Origin: Cupriavidus pauculus
GTDB taxonomy: Bacteria; Pseudomonadota; Gammaproteobacteria; Burkholderiales; Burkholderiaceae
Length of the DNA: 64,000 nt
NCBI RefSeq assembly: GCF_008801835.1
Contig: NZ_VZOW01000020.1
Span: forward strand, 1 to 64,000
Direction: 5' to 3'
Made by a program: the position numbers and the translations under genes
Part shown: positions 14,666-23,721 of the stretch, one piece after another
How positions within the stretch are numbered: the stretch's first letter is position 1
Layout of the letters: every line of letters starts with the position of its first letter
The notes under the pieces: model-generated
Seen by the model: the letters and a program-made list of their open reading frames with translations, nothing else
What the model was told of the DNA's origin: nothing
Database searches by the model: none

Positions 14666-16903
14666 ATGACCGCCTCCCAGTTATTTCATGCTGCCGCTCC
14701 AGGCACCGACATCGCCAGCCGCCGCCACCACGCCGTAGCCCGGTTTATCGACGACACGCGCCAGTTGCTCGGCAACGCCGATGTGACCGACAAGTCCGTG
14801 CTTGAACCCGTGGCAAGGGCGCTTGAAGCGCTGGGCCAGCAACGGGAATTATTCCCTGACGCGCACTTTCCGGTGTCCGCCAGCAACCCTGCGCAGGTCT
14901 ACCGCCTGGCCGAAGATCTCGATGGCCGATTCGCGCTGTATGTCTCGGCGGGTCTGCCGGGAAAGGCGCAGCCGCCGCACGATCACACCACCTGGGCGAT
15001 CATCGCCGGCATCACGGGCCGCGAGCGCAACCACTTCTATGCGCGCGACGCGACGGACGACCCGGTGCGCGACAAGCTGCGCGAAATCGGGGAATTCGAT
15101 GTCGTGGCCGGCGCTTCGGTCACGTTATTGCCCGACGATGTGCATACCATCGAACTGATTGGCGAGGAGAACGGGCTGCATCTGCATTTCTATGGCCTCG
15201 CACTGGATCGGCTCGCGGGCCGCGTGGTGTTCGAGAGCAAGGCAGGCGGCAGCTATCGCCACTTCGGCCCGCCGCGCCGGCTGGCCGCGCCCGTGATCGT
15301 GGCAGAGGGGCTGAAGGCTGCGCTGAATGATGGGCAGGAAATCGCACTGCTCGACGTGCGGGAGGCCGGCGTCCATGCGAAGGGCCATCCGCTGCTGGCT
15401 GCTCCCGCACCGCTGTGGCGCCTGGAACTGCTGATCGACCGGCTGGTACCGCGTCGCGACACGCGCATCGTCCTGCTCGATAGCGGTGACAATGCCGACG
15501 CGCTCGCGCATCAGGCCGCGGCAAAACTTGTGCGACTGGGCTGGGGCAATGTTTCGGTGCTGGAGGGCGGCGTGGCCGCATGGGTTGCGGCCGGTCACGA
15601 ACTGTTCAGCGGAAGTAACGTGCCAAGCAAGGCGTTTGGCGAGATCATCGAACATCAAAAGCACACGCCGTGGATCGATGTCGACGCACTGCACCGCCGG
15701 ATTGAAGCGGGCGAAGAGATCGTCGTGGTGGACAGCCGCACCACGGAAGAGTTTGCCGATTTCAGCCTGCCGTTCGCGCACAGCCTGCCCGGTGCGGAGT
15801 TGGTCTATCGGATTGGCGAGTTGGCGCCGAATCCTGACACGCTCGTGGTGGTCAATTGCGCGGGCCGCACGCGCAGCATTGTGGGGGCTCAGACGTTGAT
15901 CGATGCAGGCATCCCCAACCCGGTGGCGTCGCTCAAGGACGGCACGATGGCCTGGCTGCTGGCAGGCCGGACGTTGGCACAGGGACGCGTGACGGCGCTG
16001 CCGGAGCCTTCCGCGGCCACGCGCGACGACGCTCGCGCGCGCGCCGGGCGTGTGGCGGCACAGGCCGGCGTGCACCGGATCGACGCCAACGGCCTGGCAG
16101 AGCTTGAGGCCGCATCGCAGACGCGTACGCTCTACCGCTTCGACGTGCGCACGCGCAGCGAGTACGAAGCGGGCCATCTGCCAGGCTGGCGCTGGGCACC
16201 CGGCGGCCAACTGGTGCAGGCCACCGACGAGTACGTGGCTACGCGCCGTGCCCAAATCGTACTGGCAGACTTTGACGGCGTACGTGCGCTGACGACCGCC
16301 GCGTGGCTGGTGCAGCTTGGGTGGCATGACGTCTTCGTCTACGCACCGTCGGCGGACGCGGCGCTCGTGACGGGCCCGGAACCAGTCCGTGTGCTGGCAT
16401 CGCGTCCGGCTGCAGCGTCGGTGTCATCTCAGCAGGCCGCGCAACGGCTGGCCGGGGGCACGGCGCGGCTGTTCGACGTGGAGCGCAGGTCGGCCTACGA
16501 GAAGCGTCATCCAGCCGGTGCGTACTTCGCTGTCCCGGATCGGCTCGAAGCGCTGATCGCCGACGTTCCGGCCGATCACGCCATTCTGATCACATCTTCG
16601 GATGGCGTGCTCGCACGCGTGGTGGCCGCGGAACTTGCGGCGCGCACGGGCCGCGATGTCCGCTACATAACTGGCGGCACGCAGGCGTGGACGGCTGCGG
16701 GGCTGCCCGTGGGTACGGGCGGCGAGCGGGTGCTGACCGGTGACGACGACTACTGGTTCAGCCCGTATCGGCATGCCGACGTGGCCCGGCGCAATGCAGG
16801 CTTTCAGGCGTACCTCGACTGGGAGGTCAACCTCGTGGAGCAACTCACGCGCGAGGGCGATATCGGCTTCCGCTTGATCGGGGCGGCCGAGACAGCAAGC
16901 TGA
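14666..16903 (+). CDS. Thiol dioxygenase fused to four rhodanese domains
   Basis: 745 residues. Residues about 20-195 form a cysteine-dioxygenase-type cupin: PPHDHTTW supplies His 105 and His 107, and His 160 (PDDVHTIE) completes the likely Fe(II) triad. Four rhodanese-like domains follow (about 213-312, 333-430, 530-630, 640-725). Only the second keeps the catalytic Cys, in VVNCAGRTRS (Cys 398); the equivalent loops of the others read LLDSGDN, LADFDGV and TSSDGV, so they look inactive. The combination suggests oxidation of a thiol or persulfide with sulfur relayed on the same chain. ATG 14666 is the first in-frame ATG that begins this domain; no strong ribosome site is seen. Substrate unknown; cytoplasmic. 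Confidence 0.88.
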   Translation: MTASQLFHAAAPGTDIASRRHHAVARFIDDTRQLLGNADVTDKSVLEPVARALEALGQQRELFPDAHFPVSASNPAQVYRLAEDLDGRFALYVSAGLPGKAQPPHDHTTWAIIAGITGRERNHFYARDATDDPVRDKLREIGEFDVVAGASVTLLPDDVHTIELIGEENGLHLHFYGLALDRLAGRVVFESKAGGSYRHFGPPRRLAAPVIVAEGLKAALNDGQEIALLDVREAGVHAKGHPLLAAPAPLWRLELLIDRLVPRRDTRIVLLDSGDNADALAHQAAAKLVRLGWGNVSVLEGGVAAWVAAGHELFSGSNVPSKAFGEIIEHQKHTPWIDVDALHRRIEAGEEIVVVDSRTTEEFADFSLPFAHSLPGAELVYRIGELAPNPDTLVVVNCAGRTRSIVGAQTLIDAGIPNPVASLKDGTMAWLLAGRTLAQGRVTALPEPSAATRDDARARAGRVAAQAGVHRIDANGLAELEAASQTRTLYRFDVRTRSEYEAGHLPGWRWAPGGQLVQATDEYVATRRAQIVLADFDGVRALTTAAWLVQLGWHDVFVYAPSADAALVTGPEPVRVLASRPAAASVSSQQAAQRLAGGTARLFDVERRSAYEKRHPAGAYFAVPDRLEALIADVPADHAILITSSDGVLARVVAAELAARTGRDVRYITGGTQAWTAAGLPVGTGGERVLTGDDDYWFSPYRHADVARRNAGFQAYLDWEVNLVEQLTREGDIGFRLIGAAETAS

Positions 16904-16924
16904 GGTAAAGGGCAAGAACGCACG

Positions 16925-16959
16925 ATGGCACAAAGAGGGCAACGCCTCCTTTGTGCCAT
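16925..16959. terminator. Strong bidirectional hairpin
   Basis: ATGGCACAAAGAGG (16925-16938) pairs with CCTCCTTTGTGCCAT (16945-16959) through 14 base pairs with one bulged C and a six-base loop. It lies between the convergent dioxygenase and cystathionine-lyase genes, the expected place for a two-way terminator. A long T-run is lacking. Confidence 0.6.
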
Positions 16960-17063
16960 TCAGATCGCGCCGGATTGGATGTTCGTACAGTCGGGGCCGA
17001 AGTCGGGCGACACGTCGGTGAGTGCGCGGACCTGGTGCAGTTCGATTTCGCCCACATCCAGCC

Positions 17064-18263
17064 TCAGGCGATGGTGTGTTGGAACGCTTGCCGCAGATCG
17101 GCGATCAGGTCGTGTGGATCTTCCAATCCGATATGCAGGCGGATGACCGGCGCGTCGTTGCCGTGTTCCCGCCAGCTTCGGGACGCATTGAGCCGCTCGG
17201 GCGGCGCTACCAGCGCCAGACTCTCGTAGCCGCCCCAAGATGCGCCGATCGCAAACAGTCGCAGGGCGTTCACCAGCCGGCTGGCGGCGGCATGGTCGCT
17301 GCCTTTCAGCGCGAACGAAACCAGGCCACTGGCACCGGAGAAGTCCCGTTTCCATAGCGTATGGCCGGGGTCGTCAGGCAAAGCGGGGTAGAAAGTGCGC
17401 GCGACCTGCGGCTGCTGTTGCAGCCATTGCGCCACCGCTGTGGCGTTGCGCTGGTGCTGCGCCAGCCGTACGGGCAGCGTGCGGAGCCCGCGCAGCGCCA
17501 GGTAGGCATCGTCGGCGCCGATGGTGAGACCCAGCGCTTCGTGCGCGGTGCCAATGCGCTCGGCCAACGCCGGGCTGTCCACCACGACGGCACCCTGCAT
17601 CACGTCGGAATGGCCTGCGATGTACTTCGTCGCAGCCTGGATCGAGATATTGGCGCCCAGCCGTAACGGCTGCAAAAACCAGCCGCCGCTCCACGTGTTG
17701 TCGATGGCCACGGGGACACCTTTTGCGCGAGCGATGGCGGTCAGCGCGGGCAGGTCGAGCACATCGAATAGCAGGGACCCAGGCGATTCCAGATAGACGA
17801 GCCGCGTCTCGGGGCGAATGAGCGTATCGAGGTCGTCATGTGCGGGCGAAAAATACTGGATCTCCACGCCCAACCGTTGCAGCAGGGTCTGGTCGACCCG
17901 GCGCAGTGGCGCGTAGACCGTGTCGGAGACCAGCGCATGGTCGCCGGGGCCGAGCAGCGCCAGCAGTACCAGCGTGATGGCCGACAGCCCCGATGGCGCA
18001 AGGAATGCACGATGCCCGCCTTCGAGCGTGCATAGCGCATCTTCCAGCGCCTCATGGGTGTCGAGGCCGTGACGCCCATAGGTGGCAATCCGCTCGCCAT
18101 GCGAGCGGCGATGATGGCGGTCGGCCAGCGTCTCGACATTCGCGAAGCGGACCGTGCTGGTTCGCACCACCGGTACGTTGACCGGTCCGGCGCCATCGCG
18201 CAGCCGTGCCGAGCCGGCATGCAGCAGCCGCGTATGGACGCCGTCCACAGGGTTCTGACTCAT
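17064..18263 (-). CDS. metC: Cystathionine beta-lyase-like PLP enzyme
   Basis: 399-residue PLP enzyme of the Cys/Met metabolism family. The GRHGLDTHEALEDALCTLEG segment (about 62-82), the VAIDNTWSGGW region and the internal aldimine Lys in QAATKYIAGHSDVMQG (about 212) are all present. Cystathionine beta-lyases split C-S bonds giving homocysteine, ammonia and pyruvate, but many act on other S-substituted cysteines. AAGGA lies six bases before ATG 18263; a longer open frame upstream is chance. Last gene of the ABC/aminotransferase operon, 11 bases after the ATPase, so its substrate is probably what the transporter imports, such as an S-substituted or disulfide cysteine. Confidence 0.88.
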   Translation of the reverse strand: MSQNPVDGVHTRLLHAGSARLRDGAGPVNVPVVRTSTVRFANVETLADRHHRRSHGERIATYGRHGLDTHEALEDALCTLEGGHRAFLAPSGLSAITLVLLALLGPGDHALVSDTVYAPLRRVDQTLLQRLGVEIQYFSPAHDDLDTLIRPETRLVYLESPGSLLFDVLDLPALTAIARAKGVPVAIDNTWSGGWFLQPLRLGANISIQAATKYIAGHSDVMQGAVVVDSPALAERIGTAHEALGLTIGADDAYLALRGLRTLPVRLAQHQRNATAVAQWLQQQPQVARTFYPALPDDPGHTLWKRDFSGASGLVSFALKGSDHAAASRLVNALRLFAIGASWGGYESLALVAPPERLNASRSWREHGNDAPVIRLHIGLEDPHDLIADLRQAFQHTIA

Positions 18264-18274
18264 GGTTGATCCTT

Positions 18275-19129
18275 TCAGCCTTGGGTGGTTGCGGGGGCCG
18301 GGGCGAACGCCGCGTTGAATTCGGCGGGCAGGCGCGGAATGGCACCCAGCGCGCGGCGCAAGAAGGCGCGCGTGCGCTCGTGGCTGGGGTGGCCGAAGAT
18401 CTGCTCGGGCGGTCCATGCTCGACGATGCGGCCCGCCTCGGTGAAGTAGATGTGATCGCTGATTTCGGCGGCAAAGCGCATCTCGTGGGTCACCAGCACG
18501 CACGTCATGCCGTCTTCCACCAGCTCGCGGATCACGGTCAGCACTTCGCCGACTGTCTCGGGGTCGAGCGCCGACGTGACCTCGTCGAACAGGATCAGTT
18601 CGGGCCGCATCGCCAGCGCCCGGGCAATCGCCACGCGTTGCTGCTGACCCCCAGACAGTTCGCCTGGATACGCGTGCGCCTTATCAGACAGCCGTACCTT
18701 GCCCAGCAGCGCATGCGCTTCCTGTTCGGCGTCGCGTCGGCTGCGGCCGATCACGCGGGTTGGGGCGATCACCAGATTTTCCAGCACGGTCAGGTGCGGG
18801 AACAGGTTGTACTGCTGGAAGACGAACCCCACGCGCTTGCGTAGCGCAATCAGCTCGTCTTCGGTGCGCAGCGTTTCCACGGCAGTGTCCCCAACTCGGA
18901 TCTGCCCCTGCTGCGGGCGCAGCAGGCCGGTGATGCAGCGCAGGATCGTGCTTTTGCCCGAGCCGGACGGCCCGATGATGGTCACGGCTTCGCCGCGCCG
19001 CACTTCGACATCGATACCCTTGAGCACGGTGTTGTCGCCGAACGTGAGATGGACGTCCCGCAGCGTGATGAGTGGCGGAGTGGGCGCGTGTGCCTGCGGT
19101 TGGCGCAAGAAGGAATCAGTGGCGGTCAT
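18275..19129 (-). CDS. Polar amino acid ABC transporter ATPase
   Basis: 284 residues. Walker A GPSGSGKST (about 53-61), Q-loop FVFQQYN, signature LSGGQQQR (about 154-161), Walker B LILFDE and the H-loop VTHE are all intact, as in the GlnQ/HisP group. Energises import through the two adjacent permeases. ATG 19129 has GGAG seven bases upstream and overlaps the permease end by 14 bases; an alternative start lies 18 bases further up. The C-terminal tail (about 255-284) is Ala/Pro-rich and longer than usual. Operon order receptors, aminotransferase, permeases, ATPase, metC-like. Confidence 0.92.
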   Translation of the reverse strand: MTATDSFLRQPQAHAPTPPLITLRDVHLTFGDNTVLKGIDVEVRRGEAVTIIGPSGSGKSTILRCITGLLRPQQGQIRVGDTAVETLRTEDELIALRKRVGFVFQQYNLFPHLTVLENLVIAPTRVIGRSRRDAEQEAHALLGKVRLSDKAHAYPGELSGGQQQRVAIARALAMRPELILFDEVTSALDPETVGEVLTVIRELVEDGMTCVLVTHEMRFAAEISDHIYFTEAGRIVEHGPPEQIFGHPSHERTRAFLRRALGAIPRLPAEFNAAFAPAPATTQG

Positions 19130-19928
19130 GACGACGCTCCAGCGCACGCGTGGCGCGCGCGATCGGATAGCAATAGGCGAAGAACAGGGCCAGCAGCGTG
19201 AAATAGACCAGCACCGTGAAGTCAGTGCGGGCCACGGTATTGCTGGCCACCTGGGCGGTATCGACCACGTCGTGCACGCCCACCAGCGAGGCCAGCGACG
19301 TGCTCATCGTGATACTGGCGTAGAGGTTCATCCATGGCGGCAACATGCGCCGCAGACACTGCGGGAGCACGATCAGCCGGAATATCTGGCTGCGCCGGAA
19401 CGCCAGCGACTGGGCGGCTTCCCATTGAGCGCTGGGAATCGACTGGATCGCGCCGCGGAAGATCTCGGCCACATTGGCGCTGGCGGGCAGGGCAAGGCCC
19501 AGCACGACCTTGATCCAGTCGGGAAACGGCACCGTCCACTGGCCAAGATGGAGTTCGAACGGAAACACATAGGTGGTGAAGTACACCAGCACCAGGATTG
19601 GCGCGTTGCGGAACGCCTGAACCCAAAGCCGCGCCAAGTGGCGTATCCCGCGATGCGTGGACAGCGACAACGCGCCGATCATCAGACCAGCCAGCGTGCC
19701 CAGCGCCATGGCCAGGATGCTGATTTCGATATTGGCCCACATGCCGCGCAGCAGCGCGGGCGACCACGTCCACAGGTGTCGGAACGCTGCCGGCGTGCTG
19801 CCGGTGGCGATCCAGAAACCGACCACGGCCAGCACGCAAAGCGCGGTCAGCACCCAGGGACTGGCAAGGGTGTGCCGGACGGGATGGGGCGCGGTGCGCC
19901 AGGGTAGGGCAAGTGGGTTACTGGCCAT
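19116..19928 (-). CDS. Polar amino acid ABC transporter permease 2
   Basis: 270-residue inner-membrane permease of the HisMQ type. The N-terminal membrane segment lies at about 26-43, with five more to about 255. The EAA coupling loop is at about 160-185 (QWEAAQSLAFRRSQIFRLIV). Together with the adjacent permease it forms a heterodimeric channel. It begins 11 bases inside the upstream permease gene and its end overlaps the ATPase start. Substrate class inferred from the operon: a sulfur amino acid such as cystine or an S-conjugate. Confidence 0.9.
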   Translation of the reverse strand: MASNPLALPWRTAPHPVRHTLASPWVLTALCVLAVVGFWIATGSTPAAFRHLWTWSPALLRGMWANIEISILAMALGTLAGLMIGALSLSTHRGIRHLARLWVQAFRNAPILVLVYFTTYVFPFELHLGQWTVPFPDWIKVVLGLALPASANVAEIFRGAIQSIPSAQWEAAQSLAFRRSQIFRLIVLPQCLRRMLPPWMNLYASITMSTSLASLVGVHDVVDTAQVASNTVARTDFTVLVYFTLLALFFAYCYPIARATRALERRHDRH

Positions 19929-20664
19929 AGCCGGGCATCCTCCAACGCAGTTCGAGCCAGCGGCCTGTGCGGCTGACCAACCATGTCAGCACGCCGAAGA
20001 ACGCCAGGATCAGCAACAGCAGTTCCAGCACGTTGTCGCGCTGGGTCCAGATCATGATCGACTCGTACGTGACGTCGCCCACGGCGATGGCCGACGCGAC
20101 GGCCGTCATCTTGACCAGGTCGACCAGGTTGTTGATGAGCGCGGGCAGCGCGAAGCGGACGGCCAGCGGCAGTTCGACCTGCAACAGCAGTTGTCGGCGT
20201 GAGAAACCAAGCGAGCGCGCGGCCTCCAGCGTGACGCGCGGTACCGCTTCGATGCCGGCACGCAGGGCCTCGGCGTGAAACACGGCCTTGTGCAGCGAGA
20301 CGACGGCCACGACCCAGAAAAAAGGCGTCAGCGGATTGCTGCTGCCGAGGCTGTTCAGATGCTGGGTGATCAGCATGTTCAGTACGAGAAATCCGCAGTA
20401 GAGCTGCACCAGCGTGGGCGTGTTGCGCGTGAGTTCGACCAACGCGCGCGCCGGCGTGGCCAGTGCCTTGTTGCCGGACGTGCGCATTGCCGCCAGGGCC
20501 GCGCCCGCCAGCAGGCTGCACGGGATCGTAAGCGCGCACAGTTGCAGCGTTACAACCAATCCATGCAGGAACGACGTGCGCTCGGTAGCGTCGAGAACGA
20601 AGGCGTAGTTCAGCCCGAGCGGCTTGAGTGCGGCGATGATGGCGGCGATCCAGGCATCGATCAT
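19918..20664 (-). CDS. Polar amino acid ABC transporter permease 1
   Basis: 248-residue HisMQ-type permease. The motif TRNTPTLVQLYCGFLVLNML and the EAA loop RVTLEAARSLGFSRRQLLLQ (about 140-160) mark the family. GGAGG lies seven bases before ATG 20664, and that ATG forms an ATGA overlap with the aminotransferase stop, so expression is coupled. A much longer open frame upstream overlaps the aminotransferase and is not real. Pairs with the next permease. Confidence 0.9.
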   Translation of the reverse strand: MIDAWIAAIIAALKPLGLNYAFVLDATERTSFLHGLVVTLQLCALTIPCSLLAGAALAAMRTSGNKALATPARALVELTRNTPTLVQLYCGFLVLNMLITQHLNSLGSSNPLTPFFWVVAVVSLHKAVFHAEALRAGIEAVPRVTLEAARSLGFSRRQLLLQVELPLAVRFALPALINNLVDLVKMTAVASAIAVGDVTYESIMIWTQRDNVLELLLLILAFFGVLTWLVSRTGRWLELRWRMPGYGQ

Positions 20665-21908
20665 GGGTGTGCCTCCGCCAGCGCGGGGCGTAGCGTGCCG
20701 ACGGCTTGCTCGATGCGCTGCAGGGCGGCTTCCAGCACATGATCCGCCACGGCGAAAGACAGACGGAAATACGGAGACAACCCGTAGGCGGCGCCTTCCA
20801 CGACCGCCACGCCGGCGCTGTCCAAGAGCCAGTCCACCACGTCGCCATCGGTGGCCAGCACTCGACCGTCGGGCCGCAACTGCCCGATCAGGCCGCCACA
20901 GTGGATGTACGCAAAGAATGCCCCGTTTGGCGGCAGCAGGCGCAGTCCGGAAATGCGATGGATCGCGGCCACGGTCAGCGCGGCCCGGCGCGCGTAGGCG
21001 TTGCGGGCATGTTCGATGAAGTCCGCCAGCGTGCGGTCGTTGGCTTGCAGCGCAGCCGCGGTGGCTGCTTGGCCGATCGAATTGGCGCCGGACGACACCT
21101 GCGACTGGATCGCGGTCATCGCCTGCACCAGTTCGGCCGGCGCGATTCCCCAGCCGATGCGCCAGCCGGTCATCGCATAGGTTTTCGATGCGCCGTTGAG
21201 GATCAGCGAGCGCCCGCGCAGGTCGGGTGCCAGCGCCAGCCAATGCCGCGCAGGCGGGACAAAACGAATCTGATCGTAGATCTCGTCGAGCAGCACCAGC
21301 ACCTGCGGGTGGCGGCGCAGCACGTCGGCCAGCGACAACAGTTCGGTCTCCGTATATACGGCACCGGAAGGATTCGACGGCGAGTTCAGGATCACCCAGC
21401 GCGTGCGCGACGTGATCGCTGCTTCCAGCGCGCTTGCGCTCAGCTTGAAACCGCTCTGCTGGTCGCAGGGCACGATGACGGGGTTGCCGTCATTGACGCG
21501 CACAATGTCCGGAAACGATGCCCAATAGGGCGCCGGCACGATGACTTCGTCACCGCTGTCCAGCGTGGCCGCGAACGCATTGAAGATCACCTGTTTGCCG
21601 CCGCTGCCGATAAAGACCTCGGCTGGTGCGACGCTGATGGCATGGTCGGCGGCAAAGCGCTCGGCCACGGCACGGCGCAGCGCCTGCGTGCCGGGCGTCG
21701 GCGGGTATCGCGTCTCGCCGCGTGCCATGGCCGCGATAGCGGCCTGCTGGATGGCGGGCGGTGTGTCGAATTGGGGTTCGCCGGAGGTCAGGGCCAGGAC
21801 GTCCCGGCCCTGGCCGACCAGCGTGGCGGCGCGCTGCCCGGCAGCGGCGATGGGGGACAGTCGGACGCGGCGCGCGCGCTGGGAGAGCGCAATGGTGGGC
21901 GTGGTCAT
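20661..21908 (-). CDS. Class I/II PLP aminotransferase
   Basis: 415 residues of the aspartate aminotransferase fold type I. SPSNPSGAVYTE (about 172-183), the PLP Lys in NGASKTYAMTGWRIGWG (about 240) and the C-terminal FRLSFA Arg that binds the substrate carboxylate are visible. Transfers the amino group from an amino acid to a 2-oxo acid. Lying between receptors and permeases of a cyst(e)ine-type importer, next to a C-S lyase gene, it may deaminate the imported sulfur amino acid or the lyase product. It overlaps both neighbours as ATGA. Substrate not deducible from sequence. Confidence 0.9.
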   Translation of the reverse strand: MTTPTIALSQRARRVRLSPIAAAGQRAATLVGQGRDVLALTSGEPQFDTPPAIQQAAIAAMARGETRYPPTPGTQALRRAVAERFAADHAISVAPAEVFIGSGGKQVIFNAFAATLDSGDEVIVPAPYWASFPDIVRVNDGNPVIVPCDQQSGFKLSASALEAAITSRTRWVILNSPSNPSGAVYTETELLSLADVLRRHPQVLVLLDEIYDQIRFVPPARHWLALAPDLRGRSLILNGASKTYAMTGWRIGWGIAPAELVQAMTAIQSQVSSGANSIGQAATAAALQANDRTLADFIEHARNAYARRAALTVAAIHRISGLRLLPPNGAFFAYIHCGGLIGQLRPDGRVLATDGDVVDWLLDSAGVAVVEGAAYGLSPYFRLSFAVADHVLEAALQRIEQAVGTLRPALAEAHP

Positions 21909-22783
21909 GGCTTCTTGCTCTCCGCGAAGACGGCGAAGTCCTGCGGCGCCACATCGAACTTGCCCTGTCGGGCGCGTTCGTGGGCCGGCCGGATATAAGC
22001 GCCCTCCGGAACACCGAACTTGCGGGCCTGGCCAAGCAGGAAGCCGGTCTGATGCCAGTCGCGGATGGCCTTGTCGACAAATGCCACGGTGTCGCGTTCG
22101 CCGCGACGCGTCCACACGACCGTTGGTGACGGAATCAACTGGTCTTCTGTGGCCAGCACAAAGCCGGCCCATTCACCCTTGTTGGGACCGGTCATTGTCT
22201 GGTACAGCGCGGGCTGGATATGCACCGACGCCGCGCACGTGCCGCCCTTGAGCGCCAGCAGCGATTCCGGAATGCCACGCAGCCCCTTGACGATGGCTCC
22301 GTACTGTTCTGCCAGCGGCCGTGCGAAATTGCTGCCCTGGGAGACGCAAGCCACCTTGCCGCGCAGATCTTCCCAGCGCTTGATGCCGCTCTGTTTCGAC
22401 ACCATCGCAGCGCCACCAACGAGGTCGTAAGGCGTGGGGGCGAAGCTCAGAATCTCGCTGCGCTCCTGCGTCCACTGGATATTTGCCACCAACAGGTCGA
22501 CCTTGCCCGCCTGCAGGAACTGCACGCGCGTGGAAGCCGTCACCGGCACGGTTTCCAGTTGCACGCCAAGGCGCCGGGCCAGGTCGGCCGCCAGTTCGGT
22601 CTGGTAGCCGCCAGTCTTGCCGGTCGCGGTATCGAGAATGCCAAACGGCGGGCTGGGACCATCGATGCCCACCGACAGCTTGCCTCGCTGGCGGATCTTG
22701 TCGAGCGTGGCGTCGGCCCAGGCAGAATGCGCCGTGGCGACGCCGGTCAGCAGCAGGGCGGCCGTTACGAGGTATTTGTTCAT
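21905..22783 (-). CDS. ABC transporter periplasmic receptor (SBP family 3), copy A
   Basis: 292 residues. Signal peptide about 1-23 (ending AWA), then a family 3 solute-binding domain starting ATLDKIRQRGKLSVGIDG and containing VDLLVANIQWTQERSEILSF. It binds a polar amino acid in the periplasm and delivers it to the adjacent permeases. About 60% of the visible motifs are shared with the following receptor, for example VQFLQAGKVDLL and LRGKxxCxSQGSxF, so the pair are paralogues. It ends in an ATGA overlap with the aminotransferase. Two Cys in the mature part could form a disulfide. Confidence 0.9.
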   Translation of the reverse strand: MNKYLVTAALLLTGVATAHSAWADATLDKIRQRGKLSVGIDGPSPPFGILDTATGKTGGYQTELAADLARRLGVQLETVPVTASTRVQFLQAGKVDLLVANIQWTQERSEILSFAPTPYDLVGGAAMVSKQSGIKRWEDLRGKVACVSQGSNFARPLAEQYGAIVKGLRGIPESLLALKGGTCAASVHIQPALYQTMTGPNKGEWAGFVLATEDQLIPSPTVVWTRRGERDTVAFVDKAIRDWHQTGFLLGQARKFGVPEGAYIRPAHERARQGKFDVAPQDFAVFAESKKP

Positions 22784-22796
22784 CGCGTGCCTGCGC

Positions 22797-23621
22797 TCAG
22801 CCCTTGAATTTTGCTTGCAGTTCGGGCAGCAACGGCTGCGGCGGCGTGATGCCCAGCCGCTTCTCGGTGCCGATCAACCATCCGGTGCGATGCCATTCCT
22901 GCACCACCTTGTCGACGGCGGCGACCGTATCGGTCTCGCCCTTGCGTGCCCAGACCACCGACGGCGCCGGCAGGATCTCGGTCGTAATCGGTGCGGCGTA
23001 GCCGGCCCACTCGGTATTGGCGCGCAGCAGCGGGTGGATCAGCGTGGCGTCATGCACGGCCGCCACGCATTGTCCGCCGCGCAACGCCAGCAGCGATTCC
23101 GAGGCGGTCTTGAAGCCGCGCACCTGCGCGCCATACTGTTCCTGCAATGGTTTCACGAAGCTGCTGCCTTGCGACGCGCATACCGTCTTGCCGCGCAGGT
23201 CCTCCCACTGGTGGATGCCGCTGGTCTTGAGCACCGCCGCGGTGCCGCCGACGCGGTAGAACGGCGTGGGCGCGTAGGACAGCAATTCGCCGCGGTCCGG
23301 GTTGTATTCCATCGAGGCAATCAGCAGGTCCACCTTGCCAGCTTGCAGGAACTGCACGCGGTTGGACGGGTTGACCTGTACGAGTTCAGCTTCCACCCCG
23401 AGGCGTTTGGCCAGGTCACGGGCGAGTTCGGGATTCCAGCCAACCAGTTGCTGCGTGGCCGGATCGATCGATCCAAACGGCCCCCCGTTGACCAGCACGC
23501 CGATGGCAACCTTGCCGCGTTGCTTGATTTTGTCGAGCGTGGCGTCGGCGCGTGCCGGCTGGGTGGCGAGAAGCGTTAGTGCGAGCGCGGCAATGGCGCG
23601 CAGGGTATAGGTGGATGTCAT
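22797..23621 (-). CDS. ABC transporter periplasmic receptor (SBP family 3), copy B
   Basis: 274 residues with a signal peptide (about 1-25, ending ARA) and a family 3 binding domain starting ATLDKIKQRGKVAIGVLV. Paralogue of copy A, 13 bases away. Two receptors for one permease pair would widen the substrate range. First gene of the seven-gene operon unless the Bug gene upstream (100 bases away) is cotranscribed. The paired Cys (TVCASQG and GGQCVAAVH) match those of copy A. Confidence 0.9.
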   Translation of the reverse strand: MTSTYTLRAIAALALTLLATQPARADATLDKIKQRGKVAIGVLVNGGPFGSIDPATQQLVGWNPELARDLAKRLGVEAELVQVNPSNRVQFLQAGKVDLLIASMEYNPDRGELLSYAPTPFYRVGGTAAVLKTSGIHQWEDLRGKTVCASQGSSFVKPLQEQYGAQVRGFKTASESLLALRGGQCVAAVHDATLIHPLLRANTEWAGYAAPITTEILPAPSVVWARKGETDTVAAVDKVVQEWHRTGWLIGTEKRLGITPPQPLLPELQAKFKG

Positions 23622-23721
23622 GTGGCTGAGGAAGTAGTCGCCGCGTAGCCAACGCCCACATAGGCATCGCTGCGCGGCAAGGATGGGTGTCCAGGGAAAG
23701 GTAGGAAGCGCCGCGCTGCAG

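Noticed and set aside
15125..16327. 400-codon open frame on the minus strand
   Set aside because: Antisense to the dioxygenase-rhodanese gene, which has clear domain motifs.
20706..21998. 430-codon open frame on the plus strand
   Set aside because: Antisense to the aminotransferase, which has the PLP motif and a consistent operon.
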